A DNA stretch of 64,000 bases from Syngnathus acus (taxonomy: Eukaryota; Chordata; Actinopteri; Syngnathiformes; Syngnathidae): assembly GCF_901709675.1 (NCBI RefSeq), contig NC_051102.1:9619412-9683411 (forward strand). The letters run 5' to 3'. This document shows positions 13,349 to 26,500 of the stretch, one piece after another (the first letter of the stretch is position 1; the number at the start of each line of letters is the position of its first letter). The position numbers were made by a program, and so were the translations under genes. The notes beneath the pieces were generated by a model. It ran no database searches, had not been told where the DNA came from, and worked only from the letters and a program-made list of their open reading frames with translations.

Positions 13349-15355
13349 TTAGGACTTCTTGAAGACCTGCTTGGAGACGACTCCTGCAGCTCTAAGCTCC
13401 TGTAAACAAATAAAACACAAATATAAGAGGCAATCACATCCAATATTAGGTCAAACTAATGACATAACTGCATTTTCATTCTGCCATCAAATTGAAAGGT
13501 TGTCAATTTGGCTTCTGTCTTGCAATGCCCTTTTCTTCCACTAGAGAGCGCTGCTGCTTTAAAATTAAACATCTCTTCAATGACGTCCGGATGGATGGCT
13601 GCTACCGGAAAACATCATTTTGGGCCATCATAGCACTTAAATGATTATTGATTATTTTTCGCTTAAGATTTGGGCTCAATAATACTAAATCTCATTAGCT
13701 GAGCTCGTGGTATTGGTCATTATTTCATGGACTTATTTTCACCTGGTAATGGATTCACAGTTCCACACTGAGCTATTTGAAAATCATGGTCGGTTAATTT
13801 AACACTAATCTGTCTAAATGATTTAAAAGTGTGTAAAATACGTTTTACAATAATTGACAAATAAACAGCGTGAAGCAAGCATCCTGTTTCTTAGTTGGAG
13901 AACGAGAGAGTCTTCTTTTCATTTCCTCAAAATGATGTTCTTGACTTGTGTTAAATGTCTCAAATTTGTAGCTGTAACCCGTCTTCAGCTCATGCTTCAT
14001 TGGATTTATGAAGAACCTCTTGTAAATTAAGACATTTTCTTTTTCAGCACATCTCAAGTGAAGTTGGACGAGAAAATGTGTATTTATCCGGCGAGAGGCA
14101 TTTAATGATTCGGATTAAAGTATCCAAATTGTGCGATTGATATTCATGGCGGGAGCTGGATGTGTCCTTACCAGATGAAGCTCGTCTCCTTCCACCCAGT
14201 GGGTCCAACCTCTTCCTTCAATCTCTCCTTTCTGCACACACACCAGCTTATCTCCATCCCAGGTGATGGTGGTCTGAGTGTACAAATCCAGATGAGAGAT
14301 TTACAACATTAGTATATCTGGAGCGTAATCAGAGTAATCAATAACGAAGAGTACCTGTCGTTAACATACACATGTAAACACGCTGCCTGTCAACATTCCG
14401 ATAAAATCAGCTCATAAATGATGCATGTGACCTTCATGCTCAGTCTTTAAATAAGATTAGAGGTGATCTGTAATCAGCCTATCGAAAAACAAAAATGCTG
14501 TTTCATCTCCCAAGGTATAAGGGACCCCTTTCAGCATTTAATGTCACAATTGGATTACCTACAATCCAGTGAGATTATTTTTATGAATAAGACTCCCTTC
14601 CTTAATTTATGATACCTTTGGTGGATTGTGGCTGCAAAATTGCAGCGCTGCATATTGAAGGCCATAACACGATTAGAAGTGCAAAACTACACTCAACTCA
14701 TTTCTTTTCCATAAAATTGTTAGAATAGATGTTCGATTTGAACTTCATTGTGTTGCCATGTAGATGTTATTTGCCCAGAGCCTTCAGAATCAGTAGTATT
14801 GTCCCATGTTTTGTAGTAGATTTCAAACTGGCCCACAATATTGTCAGCATTTTGCGGTCTTCTGATTGGTTGGACATTCTAAAATGTAATAATCAGGATT
14901 TTTTTTTAACTTTGAGTTTTTAATTAAATTGACTATTAGATTGTGATGATTTTGGTTTCAGAATTCTTTTGTTCAGAATAATTCTTTCCATTTTGCAGGT
15001 TTCTCATGACTCACCATACACTTCCTATCATCCACCCCGGACAGATCCTCCTCGAACTCTTTGCCCACATAGAAATCCATGTTGTAGTTTTTGAAGGTAC
15101 TGAGGGTTTTGATGATAATGTGATCCCCCTCCTGGACGATGTCCTTGTCCGGCTTGAGCAAAGTGGCAATTTTTCTGATGGCAACATTCACATCTGCAAA
15201 CCAGAATAAAATAGGTTAATTGTTTGCAGCCAAATGAGCTTTATTTGGAGCGAGTGATAATCAAGCTTCCCTACAAACTCACCAAGAGCCTTGAGATACT
15301 CCTCAAAGTTGTCATTGGAAATCATTTTCCAGTATCCGTTCAGGTCCACAGGCAT
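13349..15355 (-). CDS. rbp1: Cellular retinol-binding protein (RBP1-like), 4 exons
   Basis: Cytosolic lipid-binding protein of the FABP/CRBP family that carries retinol or retinal to metabolic enzymes. Exons in transcript order: 15355-15283, 15193-15015, 14273-14172, 13399-13349. This is the standard four-exon FABP layout, giving 134 residues (human RBP1 has 135). Landmarks are MPVDLNGYWKM, NFEEYLKALDVNVA, TLSTFKNYNMDF, GKEFEEDL, DDRKCM, WDGDKLVCVQKGE and KQVFKKS. Overall it is nearest CRBP-I. However, the position equal to Gln108 of CRBP-I (mature numbering) is His (GRGWTHWVEG), as in CRBP-III and -IV. The neighbours nmnat3 and clstn2 match the human RBP1 locus. An rbp5-type name is the alternative. 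Confidence 0.93.
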
Positions 15356-15670
15356 TTTGTCAGCTTCTCCTTTACGGTCAGTTGTCAAGGAGGTTTGCAG
15401 CCGGAGTGCCAATCCCGCAGTCACAATCTCCCATTTGAACCAAACTCAAAACCTAATCCGATTACTTGGCAGGTTTTCATTTTTCTTGACACCTCCCATT
15501 TCCCAGCTCATGTTAAAAATCACGCAACTACGATTTATCCTTGGCTGGAACGACACAGTTCACATGATATACAATGCAGCCCGTGTGTGCTTTATTTCTC
15601 AGTGTGCTTACGTCGTCTACGCGGGATTAGGATAAATGAACTTCCTTCGGGTCCACATATATAACGCCAC
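15356..15670 (-). promoter_or_regulatory. rbp1 5' UTR and TATA-containing promoter
   Basis: A minus-strand TTATATATG word lies at about 15664-15656, about 300 bases before the ATG. If it is the TATA box, transcription would start near 15630 with a leader of about 275 bases. An open frame in phase with rbp1 extends upstream of MPVDLNG, but it opens with GTG rather than ATG, so it is not used as the start here. Confidence 0.45.
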
Positions 15671-16504
15671 GTGGTGAGGCCTTGAGCTCTGATTTATCCT
15701 TATAATGAGTTTCTTTCAGTAAAAATAGAAGATAGAGCAACTCGGCGCAATGCGGCCGGCTGTTGTAGCAGACTGAATGAAGAGTTACACAAGCGCAATC
15801 ATCTGAGCTGAAAAGAAAAAAAACATGGAACACAATAGGCAGGTTAAACCTTTTTTTTTTTAACTCTGTTCAGTGCTGACCGCAAATAAAATATTCTTTT
15901 TGAAGTGAGTGCTTATCTGAGTAAATTTGAAGATGTTTTCGATTTTGTCCTCATGTATTATTCAACCCATGAGGAACCTGTCTCGATTTTATTTCAAATA
16001 TGTATGATATGTAGCCAGTGGTAGTTTTTTATGAGGACAAAACATATTTTAAGCCTGGGGCTGGGGAAATGTCAGCACCAGCCAGGTGACACTGTTTCCA
16101 AAATAAATATTTTTATCCCCAAACTTGCACCACTGCATACATAAATAAGAAATTTAAAACTTCAAGTCCATAAAGTGCAACAGAGCAAAGGCTGGTGAAG
16201 ATGTTTTCTGCATTTTGACAGTATTTTGCACAAATATCTTGAAGTAGCCACCCGACCATGACTGAAAAGAAGCACTGAATGGTGATAGAATTCAAGCTTC
16301 AAAGATGTCCGTGTTGAACTCACTCTTGTCAGTCATCCAGATTCTCTGCTGGCTGGCAGCTAGGCCTGCATGAAAGACCCCCCCCCACCACCACCATTCA
16401 GCAAAACAACTCAAGTGTTATTTTCCTAGTGGATTGAAGCACACTGAGGCCAGATGCTTCAGCAGGAGGTATGAGCTGGTGCGTCATCAGCTGGTGGAAC
16501 GAAA
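15671..16504. other. Intergenic region between rbp1 promoter and nmnat3 3' end
   Basis: AT-rich sequence with no gene. It should include the nmnat3 3' UTR on its right side. A minus-strand AATAAA lies at about 15993-15988. A C-run and CCA repeats lie at about 16380-16400. Confidence 0.5.
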
Positions 16505-18637
<2,133 letters not shown>

Positions 18638-19056
18638 TCAAATGAATAGCCATGTAAACAACAACGCTTTTATGTCTATGATATCATAGTGAACACGTGT
18701 CTCAAACCTCAGAGCTGCATTACCTGGGCTGACCTCATGTTTTCAAGCATCTTATAAAACCTCAAACTTTTCTTCCATCTAATTATTCCAGTTTTAATCT
18801 TAATTCATTCTCATTTATCAAAATTCTTAATCCATCATCGTTGTTTCGAGTACTTTTTTTCGTGCAACGCGCAGAAATATTTAATCTTAAATATTAAAGG
18901 AGAGTGAGTGAAAAAAGTTTGAGATTTCAAAACAAGCACTTCATCACAAACAGGATAGATATACTGAGATGGGGAAAACGTACCTTGACTGTAGTTTTTC
19001 CTTTCTGAAAAGGTTTTACAGTAAAGCCTCATGTTTATTTTGAGGACGTTTCTTAC

Positions 19057-19145
19057 GACGGAGTAGCTGTAGCTTCAACAAACACTGTCTCGGAGGCGTC
19101 CATCTTGCTTTTCCGTATCGCTGAGAATGCGGATGTGACGTCACA
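19057..19145 (-). promoter_or_regulatory. nmnat3: Probable nmnat3 5' non-coding exon and CRE-containing promoter
   Basis: A palindromic TGACGTCA (CRE) lies at 19136-19143. About 30 bases downstream on the minus strand is AAGATGGACGCC, similar to the YY1 type of initiator. A consensus donor GTC|GTAAGA follows at 19057/19056. Splicing this exon to the acceptor at 18616 gives an upstream ORF (see findings). The assignment is inferred from signals only. Confidence 0.5.
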
Positions 19146-20403
19146 GCGATTCCGATTAAATCAAATTTAATTTTATTTAAACAAAAATCAATAGAAACGC
19201 GTAAAACTTGAATAAAAATACACGTATGCATCCAAATACTAAAATTAGCAGTGAGTGTGTTATATCTTGACGTGGTGGTTTTTTTTTACGTTTTGTGTCG
19301 CACTGTTTTAAAACGGCGTAAGTGCGACACCTCGTGGACAGATAGCTCTAATGGAGCTGTCCATGGTACTTTATACAATTTGAATTGCAGCGAAATAGCC
19401 GATTGGCCTGCACAATGCAAGACTGAAGGGAGGGGGGTAATCGGAATGGAATGAATGAATGAAAAATAAATAAAAACATTTAATTCCAGTTAATATGTTA
19501 ATTCCAAATTAGTAACAACTACCAGAACCCATCCGTTAATTTTTATACTGTATATCAGGATTTTAAAAACATGCGCCAATTAAAGGAAAATATGTTTTAT
19601 TTTAATAAGAATGAAATCTTTAGCAAATCCCACTTCTTATTTCCCTTTGGGATGATTAGGGATAAGAAGCAACGGAACACTTCATGACGACTCTCCCCTT
19701 GACTGCTTTAAACCAGCTGAGCCCGTTCAGGGAAACAATAATAAAGGAAAATATGACGGCGTGCACACTTTGTGTTTCGCATGTGTGTTTGTGTTGTTAT
19801 CCTCTAACTCACTTGAGGGTAGCCACTCGCTGTAATCCCCTAAACGCACACAAACACCCGAGAGCAAAAGAAAAGGGAAGAATAATTGGACAACATCTGG
19901 CGTGAAAGCCGAAAGACACATTTTTGACAGCGTAACAGTGCCGTTCTAATTATTTTCAGGAAGATGCAGTTAGAACATATCGAATGGTGCCAACTAATCT
20001 TTCTGACTATGATCAATTTCCATCCCCCAAATCTAAATATTATTAAATATTACATTGTCAATATTATTGAATTCCAGAAGCTGTTTTGCCAATTTCTTTA
20101 TTATATGGTTTATGATATTGGTAACAACTGAATAGTTTAAATGTTTTTTGTCGACAAAAAATGACATTATCATTATTCTACTGTTTTATTTTGAAATGGA
20201 ACATACACTTGCTTATCTAAATATTAAATATTATATTATTATATTTCAGAAGCTGTTTTGCCAATTTGAGTCAACTTCCTTATGATATTGGTAACTACTG
20301 AATAGTTTCAGTGTTTCTTTTGTTGCTAAAAAATGACTATTATTATTATGCTACTGTTTTATTTTGAAATGGAATCAAAGGAAATGACATTTCACCAACA
20401 CTA
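19146..20403. other. Intergenic region between divergent nmnat3 and clstn2
   Basis: About 1.3 kb, very AT-rich, separating two genes transcribed away from each other. It contains a tandem duplication (20028-20375) and no gene. Confidence 0.6.
20028..20375 (+). repeat. Tandem duplication, about 185-bp unit
   Basis: Two diverged copies (about 20028-20202 and 20213-20375) both contain ATCTAAATATTA, CAGAAGCTGTTTTGCCAATTT, ATGATATTGGTAAC, CTGAATAGTTT and a closing CTGTTTTATTTTGAAATGG. They lie directly upstream of the clstn2 5' UTR. Confidence 0.85.
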
Positions 20404-20561
20404 TTGGTCGCTTTCTCTCTCCGAGTTATCAGTGAGTGTCTCTACACGCCCAGGATGAGACTGAGCAGCCAGTGGGGAAAGAAGCACAGCTCTGCATACG
20501 ACCCGCCAGCACCAACAAGGAGGAGAAGACGCGGAGGCATCAGCCGTACCAACCACCCACC

Positions 20562-23500
20562 ATGGCGAAAGTGGCCGTGTCTCTTTTACTCCCTTGGCTC
20601 ATATGTGGTCTTTGCTGTGCTGTCAGTGGAAAAGGTAGGAAGTGCGAAAATAATATTCCAAACTCTGCTTTATTTTTTTTTTAAACGCTTCTCAAAGTTC
20701 TCAAAGCGACAACTGCAGCCACATAGCTTGTTATTGCTGTTTTACTACTTCTATAATCATGTGAAGTGTGTGTTTTTTATTTATGGAGCAGACTTAACGA
20801 GATGGCATCAACTCGTATTTGCCAGGAAGGAACAGCTCAGTCGGGAAATCGCTTTCCTTGGCAAAAAAACAACTTCTCCACTTTTTTAAAATAACTTATT
20901 TCAAATATCAAGTATCACCCTCCATGGCAAAACAAATTTTCCTCACCACTGTCTTGACCAACAGTATGATACAGTAACATAGTAGGACTAAGTGTTCATC
21001 AAAAATGAGCCAAAGTTGCTTTACTAAAAAGTATATGTAGTATCATTGTAAGCTACTGATGTCACGAATGATGTAGTGGTATATCCGCTCGACTTTGGTG
21101 CAGGCAGCGTGGGTGAATGATTCTTTCTCTGCATGTGCCCTATAGTTGCTGGGAGACCAGTAGAGCAGGTCGGTAACATTTTGCCCAAAATCAGCTGTGA
21201 ACCGGATCCAGCTCACTGCGAATCTTGTTAGGATAAGTAATAAAGAACTGGATGGATGGATCACTACAAAACATAGGAAAATGAAAAATGACTAAAAAGG
21301 ACCCTCAAGTCAAAAACATTAGCCCCATTCGCCCAATCATGACACGCTGATTAATATCTCACGATTGTTCAGATGTTTCTTTGGGTGAGCATCACAACTT
21401 AGACTTACACATTCTAGATTTGCATTTTAACATTTAGCCTAAAACAATCAAAATTGACTGTGGGTTCAAGTGTTCCAAATTGGCTGGTTGCCCAGTGATG
21501 CAAATAAAAACAGTGCGAGTGTTAGTGATGTCTGCAGGGTAGTCGTGGTCCGGGCATTACATTCAATCACATCCTCTCTGTCAAATTGTTCTCTCCTCTT
21601 TGTGACACACACACACACATGAATACACACACATGTGGCACTGACTGCTGTGCCCCTAAAAAGCGGGGACATTGTGTTAATTGGGTCTCTGGAGTAAGAT
21701 TGTGGGGGCTGTTTGCATTTGCCAAGCCAAACACGATCATTATTTTCTTTGTTTATGAAAGACCTCAATATGGCTGATCGCCAGATGGATAGCAAGCTGG
21801 GGGTAGAACTCATTTTCTAGATAGACCACCCATCCAGTTTTCAGACATTTACTGGAAATAATGGCATCTTTTTTCTTCTTTTTCATTTGTTTTAGTTGTC
21901 ATGAAAAAATGGGGAAAACAATGAACCAAATACTGATTCTATTATTTATGAATTGTCTTAAAACATTGTTATATGTACCCCCACTAGTATAAAAACAGCA
22001 TTCTGGTTATTATTGCATTCATAAAAATGAATTAAGCAGCAAAATCTGCACTTTTTTTCCCCATCACCGGGGGGTAGCCATTTTGTCACTCGCTGTCAAC
22101 TGAAAATGACATCACAGTTGCCGACCGATCGTAGCTCACCTAATTTCCAATTCTGGTCATGTGACGTTCGATCGTTACTTGAGGCTTTAGCCACTGTGAT
22201 GTCATTTTGGCCGACAAATTGATCGCCCCCTGTACGCCGACTTATTCCTGTCTGAACTAAAAATCGCCCCTCGTTTGCTGAAGCCAGAGGGCAGCCATCT
22301 TATGTTGCCGCAGTTACCGAAACGTGCATGTAGCGCTTAGTGGTCCGACTACACCACACACTGACATTTTTGCCGCAGAGACAAAAAATGTGTTAAAAGA
22401 AAATGTTGAAAATACACTTTGGCCACTATTTTATGAAGGCGACGATATGCATCTGCGGATGTGTCGTACCGATGCATTCCCCAACGTGAAGGCCGCACTA
22501 TTCAGCCTGTTATGAATTGACCGTCTAGCTTTCACCCCGCGTGACTCGGTAAATAAATACACGTTCCCAAAGATGTGTTGCTGTAAACACAAATCATTTT
22601 CCCCTTTAAAGATGAAGATGTCAAGGCCACATTGTTCTGCATGCGTTCCGTATGAGTGTCGCTGCCACCGCCTACGGCGACTCGACAAGCTCAGCGGAAT
22701 AATGTTTACATGAGACAAAGACTTTCACAAGCAGGAGACCATGAATGCAAAGGTTTGTTGTACGCTGTGAAGGGAAGAATAAAGGGAAGGAAAGCAATTG
22801 AAACCAGATCAGATTTATGGGCATTTTTTCAACAGAGTCATCTCGCTGCTTTATCCCCGCTGGAACGTAAATCCAGACGGTGACATGAAGCGTAGACGCA
22901 TAACTCAGGTGCTTTTCTTCCGCACTGGTCGGACAGGCTCTGCTTGGGAGTTGCTTTGCCCTACTTTGAAGCTTTTTTTTTTTTCGTCTTTCCAGTCCTT
23001 CACTCCCCTCGTGTCTTCTCACATCCCTTTCACTTTGTTTCTCCCCTCCTCTCATCACTCTTTACTGATCTGCTCCGCTGAGCTGATGCCATTCAGAGGG
23101 CAAAATTGTCATCGAGAAAGAAAAAGTTTCGTCAGCCTCGCCGTGTTCTTCGGGCTCGGATGGCCTTCCTTTTGATTTCCAGACATGCCGCTCACAAGGT
23201 CTTTTCTTCCACAGCCCCAGTTCAATTTCAAAGATTTATGGACTTAAGTGAGACGTATAAATGACAAGGCGTGCCCCTCTCTGCCTGCCTTTGCCTTCTC
23301 ACGAGTTGATCCCAAGGTTCCCGAATCGTTCCATTTTTTACAAATATATAGTTTTTCGTCACTTGCTCAAATTTGGTTTATGTAATGAGACAATGAAAAC
23401 CAGTTTTTTTTTCTTTACATTGATTTTTAGGTTTCATGTTAATAAAATGCTAAATGTAACGCTAACATCAGGCACATTGTGTAGAATTTAATATAAGCTC

Positions 23501-26500
23501 ATCCTTGCTTTTAAAATTGCGCATATTAACGTACACGAATCCATCGCAACACTCGCCGAGCGCACGTTTGTGTCTGACTTGTGTTGAAACATTTGCATTC
23601 ATAAATGCGTGTCGCATTATTGCAAACGAGTGTGTATGCAAATCCAACCCCTAATTAGGATGTTAATTACCCCGCAAGGCTAATTAGAAGATGCCTGATG
23701 AGGTGGAAAATGGAGGAGTGAAATATAAGGGGTCACCACAGCATAACGCTCTGTTTGTTCGCTATTAAGCGGAAATATTTTGGAATCGTGTGCGGGTTGT
23801 TGCTCGATGCCACATTGACACCAGCTGAGCCAACTGCGTCACGGAATGAGCCGCGTCTGCATGACTGAGTCGCTGAGGGTTGATTAGGACGCAATTTGGG
23901 CGCAGTAGAGTTCTCTCTATTAATTCGTGGCTGATTCATGTATCAAAAAAAAAGTCAAATATTGGAAAGCAAAAGTCTGAACAGAGGCCAAGCGTGCTTG
24001 CTTCAAGGTATTTGTTTACTATAAAACGAGCAGATAAGATAAAAAGGAGTTTGATCAAATCAAAGTCCTGAGCCTTAAAGCTTTCTGTTCCTGCAGTGAA
24101 AACATTTCCCTTCTTTGTGCTCAATGATGACTATTTTCAATGTTATCTGGCCGTTTGTAATAGGCGAAAGAATTAAATTGTGAATAAAAACAACAAGTGT
24201 GACTTCTTGTCAAACAGACAATTACTGGCGGTTTGGCTGCCTTGCTCAGGGTCACCTCAATCTTTTCATCAGTAGTTGGATTTTTCTATATGTGGCTGTG
24301 GAAATTTTGCTCGCCGCGACCCCGCCAGTAACTGTTCATAGGCGGTCATAAAAATAAAAAAGCTGAAAGGTTATCGCAATTTGGCAGGTAGACCCCGTAA
24401 ACCGCTTCACAGTTTTTATTGCCGCTTGGTTTCTTCTGGTTTTATTCCAATTGTAATTCCAGTCCAGGCGCATAAGCCTTGGAAAATGTGTTTTTAGAAG
24501 ATCCACAGAAGCCCTGAAATCTCTTTTCATGTTACTCTGAACTGAGTCATCTGTATTTTTGTTGTCCTGTTGGCTTTTGTAGTCAGTCCAAAGCAGCAGT
24601 CAAAGGCTTTGAACTGGCTTTCTATTTTGTCTTCTCGGCCTTCCCATAGAAACGGCGAGCAAGAGCAAATTTGTTTTTTGTGAGATTTGATGCCCGGGAA
24701 TGTTTCACAAGCGCGGCTTTGTGGGAAGCTTTCAGGGAAGTGAGGTGAGATGATGTCACCAGTCAAGCAAATACAAATCACTTGTGCAACAAAATATTAT
24801 TTGGAACCATTTGTCAATGTGGTCGTCACGTGTGGTTTTGTTCTCACTTTAGCAACACACACACACCTGGGTGCCTGCAGCGGTCGCATTTGAAGCGCAG
24901 GAAAAAAAAGATTAGAGCAGCCAGGAAAAATGAAAGCATGTCCTCCGCAAGGAGGCCTCTAATTTCTTCGGAGTCATCAGTCAAAAAGAGTTATCTCTGT
25001 TTTTCCCACTTTCTTCTCTCCATCACCTCAATGACTCTGATCTTGTGGCAGCCGCGTAGTGGATGTGCAAATATTTGAGACGCTCAGGTCACTCGGGTTG
25101 TCGTTGGGTCGTTCTTTTGCGGACGCTGTTCGCCTCTCTGATTAGTTTGTGCTTCCTCTTCTGCTACTCGCACTTTATTAACGCAGTCAAAAGAGTAAAT
25201 AAATGTACCGACTCCAACTCCCGGGGCAAGTTCCCCCCCCCCCCATCAAGTCATTGTTGTAACAGATTGCTTTTAATTTTTACTTACTCTGGTGCAATGA
25301 CATTTTTTTTGGGTATCATATTAGTCACGGTCCACAGCTTTGGCTATTAGATCTCTGTCAGCAGAAAAGGCAACGGCTGTTTTTTTGCAGAGTCAGCATT
25401 GCTTTCGGTGCCAATAATGGAGGCTCACCCTGGCTTTTCCAGCTCATTATTGCGAATCAATCGAAAGTGAAACATCATTTTAGTCTGAGTCAAGCGCACA
25501 ATTGGTGAAGTTATGATGTGATTGACTGAAAGGATGGCGATTGCTTTGGGAGCCAGATTATTTTCCTTATCTTTCTCAGAATTCTGGTTTTCAACCATTT
25601 TTTTAGCTCGACTAAAATAGCCTCAGCATTTGCATGTTGCTTCAGCGTGTTTTAAAAAATTATTACCGTTTTTTTCCATGTATAATGCGCCCCCATGTAT
25701 AATACGCACCCTAAAAATGGCATGTCGATGCTGGAAAAAAGCCTGTACCCATGTATAATACGCACCCAAATTTTGACTCCTACTAAAAAGATCTTTGGGA
25801 ACAACCGGTTGTTATGCTGCCGGTCAGTATCACTGCGCATGCGCTAGCAAACTCGATAGCGAAGAAATGTTTCGGATTTGTGTAGGGTACATTGTGACAG
25901 CAAACGAGCAGGTGATCGAGCAAGCGTCTGATACGAGAGCATTGTGTTCGTATGGAGCGTGTTTGAAGTGAACAGCAGAGAAGAAAGGAACAAGGCAAAG
26001 TGTTGTGAAATAAAATATTACCTGTAATACGCATTTAGGTAGAGAACTGAACTCTCGCTCTTTATATAGCTGATGTGTCAAAAAAAAAAAAATAAAAAAA
26101 TTGTACCCATGTATAATGCGCACCCCAGATTTTAGGACAATAAATTTGTTACATTTTGCGCATTATACATGGAAAAAAACGGTATTACTTTGAGATGCAC
26201 ACTGTTGGCAGAAACCAACCAAATCACACATCTTTTTTTTTTTAAATCAATTTTCCTGTCTCAATCTATTGGTTCTCTGTTGCCTTTGGCCCCGGCACCT
26301 GCTTTCTTCCCGAGTTCCCTCCTGCACAATTACACTCAGCCAGCCACCTACCCACCCACACGCATTCCGCTAAGGAGCTCCTCGGCTTCTGTAATAAAGC
26401 CGCTGTCCTTCCCAGTAATGGGGATCAGCTGCGGGTGAATGTGCCAAGACGGCTCCTCGGCAAAAGATCAGTGGCCGCTGTGGCCAACTTACTTATTTTG

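Noticed and set aside
15356-15424. N-terminal extension of the rbp1-like protein
   Set aside because: The upstream in-frame opening codon is GTG on the minus strand, not ATG, and the family starts at MPVD.
20404-20889. 161-codon open frame over clstn2 exon 1
   Set aside because: It overlaps the calsyntenin signal-peptide exon in another frame and runs on into the intron. The MAKVAVSLLLPW frame is the one that joins to exon 2 in phase.
21055-21262. A functional tRNA gene
   Set aside because: The tRNA-like head is too decayed to fold as a cloverleaf, and it is followed by a SINE body and tail.
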